Below are positions 41,697 through 52,132 of a DNA stretch of 64,000 nt, one piece after another; position 1 is the stretch's first letter; the number at the start of each line of letters is the position of its first letter. The notes under the pieces were generated by a model that saw only the letters and a program-made list of their open reading frames with translations, did not search any database and was not told the origin of the DNA. The DNA is from Ceratobasidium sp. AG-K (taxonomy: Eukaryota > Basidiomycota > Agaricomycetes > Cantharellales > Ceratobasidiaceae): assembly GCA_037039685.1 (NCBI GenBank), contig JAWNGF010000010.1:930001-994000 (forward strand), given 5' to 3'. The position numbers were made by a program, and so were the translations under genes.

Positions 41697-42143
41697 TGTC
41701 ACAACCCTAGCCAAACCTTGGTGGCTGAGACTCCACAGGTGGTGAGAATGGGGGTTGGGACAACGACAAAGGTCAAATGTGCAGTGTTAAGGCCTGAGGG
41801 AGTCACGCAACAAGTGATTGGGGGAAAACAACAAAAGAACAAGTCTTGTGGAGACAAGACATGTCTCACTGGTATATATACTTACTACTGTGGCTATGTA
41901 CAATAGAGAGCAGGCAACAAAGGAAACCAAAACAAGAAAAGGCAAGAGTCCAAGAGAAGCAAGGACAAGATAAAGGATACAAGACAAGTCCATGGACTCC
42001 AAGGAGACAAGGGAATGGGCCAGGCAGGCATGTCCCGTGATCATGGCTTACAGAAGGGTGACTAAATGCGCCCAGGCGAGCAGAACAAGACCAAACACAA
42101 GGCAAACAGAGGAAAGGAAAGAGAAGAAAAGAAGGTTGTGACA
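41697..42143 (-). repeat. D2 5' LTR
   Basis: 447 bp, reverse complement of the D LTR type, with the TATA region and AGAACAAGTCTTGT near 41837. On its right is family A ORF3 sequence, the target of D2. Confidence 0.9.
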
Positions 42144-42522
42144 CCAACCCAGGTGGAATGACGCTTGGGACGCCAACTTTGAAACAGACCTGAGCAACTG
42201 GAGGATGGAAAGGGGTAGATACCAGAGGGAGAAGTTTGAGTGGTTGCCGTATTGGTGGAAGAAGGAGGAGACAGATGTGTTGGCATGGAAGGAAGTAGAG
42301 ATGGATGTGCAACAGTGGGACAAGGGATTTGTGGAAGCCCAGAAGAGGGTTTTGGACTGGTCCAAGGCGGACTGGACAAGGGAGGAGACTTGGGAAGAAT
42401 GGGAAAAGTTCTTGGATGAACCGGGTAACATGGTGTTCAATCCCATCAATCTGACCTTGGAAGAGGACAAAGGACTGGAGGATTATGTGCTGTGTAAGGG
42501 GAAGGACTGTGCAGTACAGTGA
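42144..42522 (+). pseudogene. A4 ORF3, C-terminal half
   Basis: Open to TGA 42520-42522. It matches the second half of A3/A2 ORF3, including the Trp-rich segment and NPINLTLEEDKGLED, in which the Asp of the IDLT motif has become Asn. The 5' half is removed by the D2 insertion. Polypurine tract ttagggggagtaa at 42550-42562. Confidence 0.83.
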
Positions 42523-42562
42523 GTCCATTCAAGTCCCCCAAATGGACTCTTAGGGGGAGTAA

Positions 42563-43029
42563 TGTTGTGAGCCAGCTCACTCCATTAGACTTGTCTTGCG
42601 TCTTGCACTTCTGCTCTTGCGTCTGCTGTTCTGTTTGTGTGTTGTTTGTCTGTTCCTGTGCTGCATGGCCACGTTCTTGTGGTTGTTCTGTTACATTGTG
42701 TAATGCAGCTGTGCTTTGTATGAGTCATGACTGGCGCACAGCATGACTCACTTGGACACTCCTGTTTGGCTTGTATGTATGACTTGTGTGGCTGAGCCTT
42801 GTTTGACCCGGCTGCTTTCTGAATATATATAAAAGACCAACAAGCCTGGTTACCCCAGCTTGTTTTGTCTGGTCTTCCTTACCTCTGAGTGACCCTTTGA
42901 ACCACCCCTACCCTTGCTGAGCCTACAGACACTTAAGTGTGTTGCAGTTCAAGAGGTGACTTAGGTCTTAGTGTCATTCACTCTCCTTTGCAGTCTGTGT
43001 CATTAGCCACCAAGAAGAAGCTCACAACA
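42563..43029 (+). repeat. A4 3' LTR
   Basis: 467 bp, TGTTGTGAGCC...GCTCACAACA. On its right is C2 pol starting at the pol Met codon region, so A4 was inserted in C2. Confidence 0.88.
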
Positions 43030-44321
43030 TGGATGAACTTGAAATCATGTCAATATCAAATGAAAACCAATTATACATTGATTTCACTGCTCATCCACTA
43101 ACTATGGCTCCTCATTCTAAGTCAGTTGACAAATCAAAGAAATTCTCTGGACAAGCACTCCTGGATTGCATCACAACATCCTGCTTCATCAATCCTTCCC
43201 TAGCAAGGAAGCAAATCTTCCCCTGTGTCAACATGAAAAACCAAAAACCCTACAAGTTATAGACGGACAGAAAGTTTTGTCTGGAAAAGTCACCCACTAT
43301 ACTAAATTTAAACTTATTATAGGAACACATTCCAGCAAAATAGAATGTCACATCACAAACATTGGAAGACATCCTATTGTACTTGGGATGTCATGGCTCA
43401 AAAAACATAACCCACAGATTAATTGGAAAAATAGGACAATTGCATACACAAGCAAGTTCTGCTCAAAGAACTGCCTTGAAGTTCCATCTACACTCCAAAT
43501 TGCAGCCAAAACTACCTTACAAGTAGAATACAAGGAGTTTGCAGATGTATTTGGCGAGTCCAGATTGGAATAACTCCCACCTCACAGACCAACCAACATT
43601 ACACTAGACCTCCTATCAGTGGCCAAATTTAAGCATGGCCCCATTTACAAAACATCCCCAGCTGAAGACAAAGAAATGAAGAAAGTACTAGAAACCCTTA
43701 TCCAAAGAGGATACATTCAGATTTCCAGGTCTCCTTTGGCATTGCCAGTTCTGGTTGTCAAAAACCCCCATCCAGAAGATCCAAACAACCCAGAGTTACG
43801 CTTTTGCATTGACTTTAAGTATGTGAATTTACTGTGCAAATTCAACACAAGTGGAATACCTCTACTGGATCAATGGTTAAGGGCCCTGGAAGGGTTTGTC
43901 ATTGGTACCACTCTGGACTTGGCACAAGGATTCCATCAAACCCAAATAGTGGCAGGACACAAATGGAAAACAGCCTTCAAAACTCAGTATGGCATGTATA
44001 AGTGGAAAGTCATGCCCTTTGGCCTCAAAAATGCCACATCAAGCTTCCAGTCCCTAATGAACTCTATATTTAGGGACATTATGGGGGTTTTTGTACTTGT
44101 ATACATTGATGATATCTTCATTTTTTCCAAACAAGTCAAAGATCATCCAGGACATGTCAAAGAGGTGCTAAAAAGACTAAGGGAACACAAATTAATTGCA
44201 AAACTCAGGAAGTGCAATTTCCACCAAACTAAACTGGACTGGGTAGGGCTGGTCATTTCCAATAAAGGGATCAAAACTAATCAGGAGAAAGTCACTGCAG
44301 CTATGAATCGGAAAGCCCCCA
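43030..44321 (+). pseudogene. pol: C2 pol, protease and RT part
   Basis: Starts with the MDELEIMS segment of family C pol. The protease motif is LLDCITTSCF (Gly lost). A 1-base loss near 43205 and TAA at 43571-43573 break the frame. RT runs on with YIDDIF near 44101-44118. The solo B LTR follows. CpG-poor. Confidence 0.87.
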
Positions 44322-44816
44322 TGTCATGACCTGTCCCTCCCTCTGTTCTGTTTGTGGACTTGTGGCTTGAACTGGCGCCTTAAGCACCCTTTCTCTTTGT
44401 TGTGCCCTCTCCCTTGTTTAGTGAGGTGTATGGATGATGTGCCACCATGAGTCATATGACTCATGCTGTCTTCTATTGGCTGGCTTGCGCAGCCCCTTTA
44501 TGACTTGGACTTTGACTCAGACTTGTGACTCATGTACTTACTATGACTCACCTGTTCTCTGGGTATATATACTGGCTTGCAAGCATGGTCATCCCCAGCT
44601 TGCTTTGCCTTGTCAACTCTCCCTGCAGTGTGATCAGAGGGACTTGGCTACTTAGCCTTTAGCACAGCCACTTGGACTTAGGAGCTAGTGACTTGTACTG
44701 ACAAGACTAGTGTTTGTCCACCTTAGTGATAGAGTCTTAGAAGACTTATCACATATAGTTCCACATCTCAAAGGCCATTAGCGGTTGTCAACCATAGGCA
44801 TTAGCAGGTTGCAACA
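44322..44816 (+). repeat. Solo family B LTR in C2 pol
   Basis: 495 bp, TGTCATGACC...GGTTGCAACA. Flanks cccca (44317-44321) and gccca (44817-44821) fit a 5-bp duplication with one later change. C2 pol reads on after removal. The bZIP-like motifs are partly decayed. Confidence 0.88.
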
Positions 44817-44963
44817 GCCCAAGAATGTTAAACAAGTTCAAGATTTCCTGGGATTTGTCAATTTCTACCAAATATTCATTCAGGACTTTGCTGGCAAAGC
44901 TAGACCTTTGTACAACCTGCTCAAGAAGGACCAAAATGGCAGTGGACAAGCAAAGAACAAGAT
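44817..44963 (+). pseudogene. pol: C2 pol, segment after the solo LTR
   Basis: About 49 codons of the RT connection region (VKQVQDFLGFVNFYQ type) up to the C3 LTR. The candidate C3 target repeat on this side is aagat (44959-44963). Confidence 0.85.
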
Positions 44964-45376
44964 TGTCATGAGCTGACTAAGCTCAGACATTTTATTCTGA
45001 TTTTATATCTTTTTTTCCGAACACTTTCCTTTTTCGGTACAAATGTCCTCTGGCGCTTAATTTGTATCAGGTGATGTATTTGTCTTTTCATTTGATATTG
45101 GTGATGCTTCCAGAACTTCCAGAATGTTGAGTCATATCTCTCATCTCGCTTATCATTGGTTGTACTTGGCTTTCCCACACTGATAGACGATGACGTGGCT
45201 TTGATCCCTCATGTATATAAACCCAGAGGTCAAGCCAGTTAACGACAAGGCTTGACCTCCTCTCCACTAGGACTTGCTCAATCAAATCCTCTTACTATCA
45301 CTACTCCTTGGGTTCTAAGACTGGTCTAAGTCGAACCCCTTAACCTTTTATATACCTAATTGACCCAAGTCAGGAC
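44964..45376 (+). repeat. C3 5' LTR
   Basis: 413 bp. Self-primer AAGGCTTGACCT at 45247-45258 pairs with the site at 45379-45390. Confidence 0.92.
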
Positions 45377-45390
45377 ATTAGGTCAAGCCT

Positions 45391-45883
45391 TTTAAAAAGC
45401 ATCAGCCTTAAAAGCTCCTGCTTTTCCACCAAGTAGATCTAACGTACATGGGAAAACAGGCATAGTACAATGGACAAAGAGCTATACTTGATATAGACCA
45501 GTAGTCCCACGTCGCTATACGCTGTCAGTGAACCCAAACGTTATCCTCTTTTGGGTCATAGCGGCTTTAGTCAGCTAAATACACCCTTACTCTGTTATAC
45601 ACTGTTGCTATCACGCCCGCCCAAGGCTGTTGATAACTGATAAGATCAGAAAAGGAGTATATAAAGCAAAAGCTTAGCGTCTAGCACCCTTCACATCCAA
45701 ATCAACATCTTGAGGAAGCCAGACCCTCTCAAGAAAAACTGGAAAGTGGTCGGAGCACCACCCAAGTTAACACTCTCATCCATCAAGAACCACATCAACT
45801 TGTCGTTTCCATCAGTACGCACTGAAAAGGGACTAATTAGTAACTAACTAATTATCCTTAAAAGTGTTTCCCGCATTTTTTAG
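45391..45883 (+). promoter_or_regulatory. C3 leader: internal TATA and candidate intron
   Basis: Conserved with C1 and C4. An internal TATATAAA lies near 45656-45665. A 69-nt candidate intron, GTACGC...TTTTTTAG with CTAAC branch-like sequence, spans 45815-45883. No long frame precedes the intron in all copies. Confidence 0.5.
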
Positions 45884-46487
45884 CCTCTGCAAAGTAGTCT
45901 TTAGACTAAAAGATTTCGTACTTGATCTAGACACCAAAGTCAACAAATTAAACAGTCAAATTGAAGTACTAGAAGAAGATCAAGTCAAACAAGCAGAGGA
46001 TTTAAGGGTCAAATGTACCAGAAACGACAAAAACCACAATCAACTTGAAGCCGATTATCAATCTCTTCATTCAAGGCTCGAGTTCATCAAAATTAACCTT
46101 GACAACACAAACAAGCAACAAGCCAATCAAGATCGTGTCCAAAGCATAAATCTAGCTGACACCAATATTGAAGTCAAGCGCTTGCAAGAACAAACCCGCG
46201 TCTTGATCAAAAATTGCAACCAACTTATTAAAATCCAAGAAAAACACACTCAAAAGGTCAAAACCCTCATCAACAACAACAAACATCAGTGGCATACTAT
46301 CGAAACCCTTAAACACAAAATCAAGGGCAAATACTGTCATCTCGCAGCAGAAGTGCGTATTCCTATTAATCAGGATTACCGCCTTCTAAATCACCTTAAT
46401 ACCATTGCACCCAACCCTTTTCAGTGGGACCAAGACCTCAACTCACACAGGAACAACACAGGGAACAGCTTAGACAAGAGTCCCTAA
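45884..46487 (+). CDS. C3 ORF0, coiled-coil protein, ~200 aa
   Basis: Open from the proposed 3' splice site to TAA 46485-46487, with no in-frame ATG, so the start must come from an upstream exon or a non-ATG codon. Heptad repeats run over most of the length (LDLDTKVNKLNSQIEVLEED near the start). The C-terminal part has the conserved segment NTIAPNPFQWDQDL. At that point the heptamer C CCT TTT (46415-46421) is in register for a -1 shift into ORF0b. It precedes gag by about 200 bp. I know of no named match. A structural partner of Gag is a guess. Confidence 0.5.
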
Positions 46488-46675
46488 AACTCTTTATTGA
46501 AGACATTCATCGCAACTACATATACAAACAGTACGACAAACTAGGAGTAATCAATGCGTTGTTCTTGGAAGACGAAAATCTTGAATTGGTATTTTTGAGA
46601 AGTTTGCGCATCATTGAAGACAGAAGGGTTCAAAGAAGAATCCGTGATATTTTGTACAGCCTTGGATCCCAATAA
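46415..46675 (+). CDS. C3 ORF0b, -1 frame extension of ORF0
   Basis: About 86 codons in the -1 frame of ORF0 ending in TAA 46673-46675, rich in Gln, Glu and Arg (LTQEQHREQLRQESLKLFIED...), helical in character. It has no ATG; its first part overlaps the end of ORF0. The same frame leads after one stop and 24 nt into gag. C1 has the same arrangement with decay stops. It is proposed as the C-terminus of a frameshifted ORF0 product. Confidence 0.42.
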   Translation, partial: PFSVGPRPQLTQEQHREQLRQESLKLFIEDIHRNYIYKQYDKLGVINALFLEDENLELVFLRSLRIIEDRRVQRRIRDILYSLGSQ

Positions 46676-46699
46676 ATCAACCTTTTTCCCCACTCCAAT

Positions 46700-48052
46700 A
46701 TTTCAAGAGCCCCATCACCTAGTCAAGGGGGATTTACCCAAATTTCATCAACATCTGGACCCGATGTAGTTGCACATGCAATCAATGCCTTAATAGACAA
46801 AGTGCGAAAAATTAACGGCCATATTAATGCCTTAAATGGTATCACCTCTACCCTAGAACGGGGAATCGACAATAACATTGCAGATATCCTTGTAATTCAA
46901 AATCAAACTGCACAGATTGCACCCCTTCACCAATTAATGAATGCGGTGCCTCAGTCACTTGCAAACCTGGGTGCAACACCCTCCACCACTGCGTCAACAA
47001 CCACCCCAGGATACAAACTCAAAATGCATCCCCCAGAAGAATTTTCTGGAGATGTAGATAAATTTGATGAGTTTAAGTCGCAATGTACTTTGTACATAAA
47101 TCACACATCCCCACAAGCAACCACAGAACAAAAAATCACTTATATCATGGGTTATTGCAAGGGGCCTGCCTATGTATGGATGCAACCTGGAATTGATGTA
47201 GACATGGCAAGAAGGGGAGCAACAAATTGGCTACACAACATGGATGAATTCTGGAACAAAATGCAAGCTAGGTTTGGCAATGTTCACAAGATTGACCGAT
47301 ATAGACAACTATACAAGAAATTGATCCAGAAGAACTCTGTCCAAGATTATCTACAAGACTTTGTTACTTATTCATTGGTACTCGGGTACACTGATCGAGT
47401 ACTTTGTGATGATTTCTATGATGGTCTTAAAGATGAAATCAAGATGGCCATGGTGTCGCAGAACTTTAAACCCCATGAAGCAACAAGGACATTCAACCAA
47501 GTTTGCAAAAGAGCCCTGGAAATTGACTCCACAATGAATGCCATTAATGCACCAAAGAAATTGCAAAGCCCACAAACCAGCACTTCGAAACAAACTACTT
47601 CCAAGAAAACCACAAGCACTCCAAACACCTCACTGGGTCAAAGATTCAATGTAAACAATTGTGTCTTTATGTCAAAACCTACAGGGGGGGTGCAATATGG
47701 CAAAATCTCAAGCATTACCAGAAACGCCAAGGGCCGTCCAGTTCCACAGATCTCCTGGGACAACGGGACAAAAGGAAATGTCCCTTTTGGAGCAATTCAA
47801 AAAGACACCCAAACCAGTACCTTCAATGCTCCTATCATTCAAACACCCAAATTGTCCACTCCTGCTAAAGACCCTAATGCAATGGATCTTGATGGAAAAG
47901 GAAAAGGACCAATGATTTGCTTCACCTGCGGCGGCAAGGGACACTCAGCAAGAGTCTGTCCTTCCAAGAACACAGCCTCAGGGTTTGAAGCTCAGATTGA
48001 AGAAATCTCTTCAGACATCAAATTGGGAAAAGACATTGCCAAGGCTTATTAA
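46700..48052 (+). CDS. gag: C3 Gag, start codon lost
   Basis: The frame is open from the codon matching the C1 ATG (here ATT, 46700-46702) to TAA 48050-48052, 450 codons. It has the capsid-like domain (about 47025-47400), a Ser/Thr/Lys linker, the small beta-rich module (about 47636-47800, ...ISWDNGTKGNVPF), and zinc knuckle CFTCGGKGHSARVC at about 47919-47960. It is better preserved than C1 gag. The slip heptamer is at 48025-48031. Without the ATG it is probably not made unless another start is used. Confidence 0.83.
   Translation: MSRAPSPSQGGFTQISSTSGPDVVAHAINALIDKVRKINGHINALNGITSTLERGIDNNIADILVIQNQTAQIAPLHQLMNAVPQSLANLGATPSTTASTTTPGYKLKMHPPEEFSGDVDKFDEFKSQCTLYINHTSPQATTEQKITYIMGYCKGPAYVWMQPGIDVDMARRGATNWLHNMDEFWNKMQARFGNVHKIDRYRQLYKKLIQKNSVQDYLQDFVTYSLVLGYTDRVLCDDFYDGLKDEIKMAMVSQNFKPHEATRTFNQVCKRALEIDSTMNAINAPKKLQSPQTSTSKQTTSKKTTSTPNTSLGQRFNVNNCVFMSKPTGGVQYGKISSITRNAKGRPVPQISWDNGTKGNVPFGAIQKDTQTSTFNAPIIQTPKLSTPAKDPNAMDLDGKGKGPMICFTCGGKGHSARVCPSKNTASGFEAQIEEISSDIKLGKDIAKAY
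48025..48031 (+). promoter_or_regulatory. C3 gag-pol -1 frameshift heptamer
   Basis: G GGA AAA in gag register, the same place as in C1, A and D. Confidence 0.65.
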
Positions 48053-50373
48053 GGAGCCAAGTACTTGGTGATATATTAGCTAGTAATATGGATGAACTAG
48101 AAATCATGTCAATATCAAATGAAAACCAATTATACCTTGATTTCACCGCTCATCCACTAGCTACAGCTCCTGATTCTAAGTCAGTGAACAGATCAAAAAA
48201 TTCTCTGGACAAGCACTCCTCAATTGCGGCGCAACCTCCTGTTTCATCAACCCTTCCCTAGCAAAAGGGGCAAACCTTCCCCTTTTCCACCACGAAAAAC
48301 CAAAGACTCTGCAAGTTATAGCCGGACAAGAAGTTTTGTCTGGAAAAGTCACCCACTATACCAAATTTAAACTTGTCATGGGAACACATTCCAGTGAAAT
48401 AGAATGTCATGTCACAAACATTGGGAGACACCCCATTGTACTCGGGATGTCATGGCTCAAGAAACATAACCCACAAATTAATTGGAAAAATAGGACAATT
48501 GCATACACAAGCGAATTCTGCTCAAAAAACTGCCTAGAAATCCCATCTACACTCCAAATTGCAGCCGAAACTACATTACCAGAGGAATACAAAGAGTTTG
48601 CAGATGTATTTGATGAGTCCAGATTAGAAGAACTCCCACCTCACAGGCCAACTGACATTACGCTTGACCTCCTACCAGAAGCTAAACTAAAGCATGGCCC
48701 TATTTACAAAACATCCCCAGCTGAAGACAAAGAAATGAAGAAAGTACTAGAAACCCTTATCCAAAGGGGACACATTCAGATTTCTAAGTCTCCTTTGGCT
48801 TCCCCGTTTCTATTTGTCAAAAAACCACATCCAGAAGATCCAAACCACCCAGAGTTACACTTTTGCGTTGACTACAGATATGTGAATTCGCTATGCAAAT
48901 TCAACGCAAGTGGAATACCTCTACTGGACCAATGGTTAAGGGCCCTGGAAGGATTTGTCATTGGCACCACTCTAGACTTGGCACAGGGATTCCATCAAAC
49001 CCAAATAGCAGCAGGCCATGAATGGAAAACAGCATTCAAAACTCAATACAGCATGTATGAATGGAAAGTCATGCCCTTTGGTCTCAAAAACGCTCCATCA
49101 AGCTTCCAGTCCCTAATGAACTCTATATGCAGGGACATTATGGGGGTTTTTGTACTCATATACATTGATGATATCTTTGTTTTTTCCAAACAAGTCAAAG
49201 ATCATCCAGGACACGTGAAAGAGGTGCTAAGAAGACTAAGAGAACACAAGTTGATTGCGAAATTAAGGAAATGCAAGTTCCATCAAACCAAACTGGACTG
49301 GGTAGGATTGGTCATTTCCAATAAAGGAATCGAAACAGATCAGGAAAAGGTCATGGCGGCTATGAATTGGAAAGCACCCAAGAATGTCAAACAAGTTCAA
49401 GAGTTCCTAGGATTTGTCAATTTTTATTGAAGATTCATTCAAGACTTTGCCGGCAAAGCCAGACCTCTCTATAACCTACTTAAGAAGGATCAAAAGTGGC
49501 AGTGGACAAGCAAAGAACAAGAGGCCATGAATGCACTAAAAGAAGCTCTTAAGGTGGCACCTGTAATGATGCAGCCCAATCAAAATAAGGAATTTTTCCT
49601 CAAGACAGATGTGTCAGGATTTGCCACAGGAGCAGTTTTATCTCAGAAGGATGAAGAAGGGAAATTACACCCTGTAGCTTTTCTTTCTAAATCACTAAAT
49701 CCGGCTGAACAAGACTACAACATTTTTGACAAAGAACTATTAGCAATTATTAGAGCCTTCAAAGAATGGCGGCACTTACTTCAAGGGACAGAAAAAGCCA
49801 TTCAAGTGATAACAGATCACAAGAATTTGGAATACTTCTCTTCATCCAAACAATTGAACCAACGCCAAATCCGCTGGATGAATTTCTTGGTAGACTTCAA
49901 CTTTCAAATCTTGTACAGGCCAGGAAACCAAAACAAAAAAGCAGACATTCTCTCGAGGCGATATGACCTAGAACCTTTGGGGGGGGGTAGAGAACCAAGT
50001 TCTCCTCAAACCAGACATTTTTATTTCGGCTATTACCCCTGACCAGGAGATTAACAATCTAATCAGAGAAGCAATCGTCAAAGATCCCAGATTAGAGGAA
50101 GCCCACAATAAGCTGAGAAACAGAGAAAAAGTCAAAGATTGGGAATACAGAGAAGGACTCCTAATGTTCAAAGGAAAGATCTTTGTCCCCAAGGATGAAA
50201 CCGTCAGAAACCTGATATTGGAATCGCGCCATGACAATATTACAGCTGGGCATCCTGGACAAGCAAGAACGTTGGAATTAGGCTCAAGAACTTACTACTG
50301 GCCAACCATGAAGAAATTTGTCAACTCTTATGTGTCACACTGCGAAACATGCATTTGAGTTAAACCATCAAAC
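48034..50373 (+). pseudogene. pol: C3 pol, disrupted, cut by C4
   Basis: Protease motif L-L-N-C-G-A-T (near 48215-48240; catalytic Asp changed to Asn) beside a 1-base loss near 48200. RT YIDDIF near 49159-49176. TGA at 49428-49430 replaces CGA in the F-Y-x-R-F motif. RNase H has TDVSGFATGA. The G run at 49979-49987 has nine G against eight in C1 and shifts the frame. Integrase HHCC region up to TGA near 50356, then the C4 LTR. Confidence 0.88.
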
Positions 50374-50788
50374 TGTCATGAGCTGACTAAGCTCAGACAT
50401 TTTATTCTGATTTTATATCTTTTTTTCCGAACACTTTCCTTTTTTGGTACAAATGTCCTCTGGCGCTTAACTTGTATCATGTGATGTATTTGTCTTTTCA
50501 TTTGATACTGGTGATACTTCCGGAACTTCCAGAATGTCGAGTCATACCTCTTATCTTGCTTATCATCGGTTGTACTTGGCTTTCCCACACTGATAGATGA
50601 TGATGTGGCCTTGATCTCACGTGTATATAAACCCAGAGGTCAAGCTGGTTAACGACAAGGCTTGACCTCCTCTCCACTAGGACTTGCCTAATTCAATCCT
50701 CTTACTTATTGCCACTCCTTGGGTTCTAAGACTTGTCTAAGTCGAACCCCTTAACCTTATATATACCTAATTGACCCAAGTCGGGACA
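50374..50788 (+). repeat. C4 5' LTR
   Basis: 415 bp, TGTCATGAGC...TCGGGACA, inserted in C3 integrase. Confidence 0.92.
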
Positions 50789-51291
50789 TTAGGTCAAGCC
50801 TTTCTAGCATCGGCCTTAAGCCCCTGCTCTTCCATCAAGTAGATAGAACGTACACGGGAAAACGGGCATAGTACAACAAACGAAGAGCTATACTTGATAG
50901 AGACCAGTAGTTCCACGTCGCTATACGCTGTCAGTGAACCCAATCGTTATCCTCTTTTGGGTCATAGCGGCTTTAGTCAGCTAAATACACCCTTATTCTG
51001 TCATACACTGTCGCTATCACACCCACCCAAGGCTGTTGATAACTGATAAGATCAGAAAAGGAGTATATAAAGCAAAAGCTTAGCGTCTAGCACCCTTCAC
51101 ATCCAAATCAACATCTCGAGGAAGCCAGATCCTCTCAAGTAAAAACTGGAAAGTGGTCGGAGCACCACCCAAGTTAACACTCTTATCCAGCAAGAAATCC
51201 CATCAACTCGTCGTTTCCAGCAGTATGCACTACAAAGGAACTAATTAGTAACTAACTAATTAACCTTGAAAGTGTTCCCCGCATTCTTTAG
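50789..51291 (+). promoter_or_regulatory. C4 leader: primer site, internal TATA, candidate intron
   Basis: The primer site follows the LTR by 2 nt. TATATAAA near 51063-51071. The candidate intron 51223-51291 starts GTATGC, has TAACTAACTAAT, and ends TTCTTTAG; these are the most consensus-like splice signals of the three copies. Confidence 0.52.
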
Positions 51292-51647
51292 CCTCTGCAA
51301 AGCAGTCTTTAGACTAAAAGATTTCGTACTTGATCTAGACACCAAAGTTGACGAATTAAACAGTCGAATTGAAGTACTAGAAGAAGATCAAGTCAAACAA
51401 GCAGAAGATTTAAGGATCGAACGTACCAGAAACGACGAAAACCACAATCAACTTGAAGCCGATTATCAATCCCTCCATTCAAGGCTTGAGTTCATTGAAA
51501 TTAACCTTGACAATACAAACAAGCAACAAGCCGATCAAGATCGTGTCCAAAGCATAAATCTAGCGGACACTAATATCGAAGTCGAGTGGTTGCAAGAACA
51601 GACCCGTGTCTTGATCGAAAACTGCGACCAACTTATAAAAATCCAGG
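51292..51647 (+). CDS. C4 ORF0, truncated by A5
   Basis: Coiled-coil N-terminal two thirds of ORF0, open from the splice site to the A5 LTR. Compared with C3 it retains acidic residues (for example ELNSRIEVLEED, ERTRNDENHNQ) where C3 has Lys/Asn from CpG decay, so it is the least altered copy of this protein. Confidence 0.5.
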
Positions 51648-52102
51648 TGTCATGAGCCAGCTCACTCCATTGGACTCGCCCTGTGTCTCGCCCGCCTGTC
51701 TTCCTTTTTGTGTTACGTTCCCGTTCTTGTTTGCCGCGTTGCCACCTTCTTGTGGTTATTCTGTTACATTGTGTAACGCGGCTGTGCTTTGTACGAGTCA
51801 TGTCTGTTCATACAGCATGACTCACATGGACACTCCTGACTGGTTGACTGCGTTGACTCATGTGGCTGCGCCTTGTATGACTTGGCCACTTTGTGAATAT
51901 ATATAGAGGACCAACAAGCCTGGAAACCCCAGCTTGTTTTGTCTCGTCAAACATTCCCTTTGAGTGACACTTTGAACCACCCCTACCCTCAAGAGCCTAC
52001 AGACGCTTAAGTGTGTTGCGGTTCAAGAGGTCACTTAGGTCTTAGTGCCGTCCACTCTCCATCGCGGTTTGTCTCATAGCCACCAAGAAGAAGCTTACGA
52101 CA
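51648..52102 (+). repeat. A5 5' LTR
   Basis: 455 bp. TGACTCA at 51818-51824 and 51854-51860; TATATATA at 51898-51905; self-primer AGCTTGTTTTGT at 51931-51942, 33 bp after the TATA start. Confidence 0.93.
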
Positions 52103-52104
52103 TT

Positions 52105-52116
52105 ACAAAACAAGCT
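52105..52116 (+). promoter_or_regulatory. A5 primer-binding site (self-priming type)
   Basis: ACAAAACAAGCT, 2 nt after the LTR, exact complement of 51931-51942. Confidence 0.78.
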
Positions 52117-52132
52117 TAACAAACATACAAGC

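Larger units (their letters stand above)
44964..50373 (+). mobile_element. Ty3/gypsy element C3, 5' arm
   Basis: 5' LTR 44964-45376, leader, ORF0, gag and pol to the middle of integrase, where the C4 LTR is inserted (left flank caaac, 50369-50373). The 3' arm should lie right of the window. Confidence 0.9.
50374..51647 (+). mobile_element. Ty3/gypsy element C4, 5' arm
   Basis: LTR 50374-50788 (415 bp), primer site, leader and the first 119 codons of ORF0, then the A5 LTR. CpG is better preserved than in C1 and C3; for example the leader keeps acatctcgagg where they have TGA. Confidence 0.9.
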
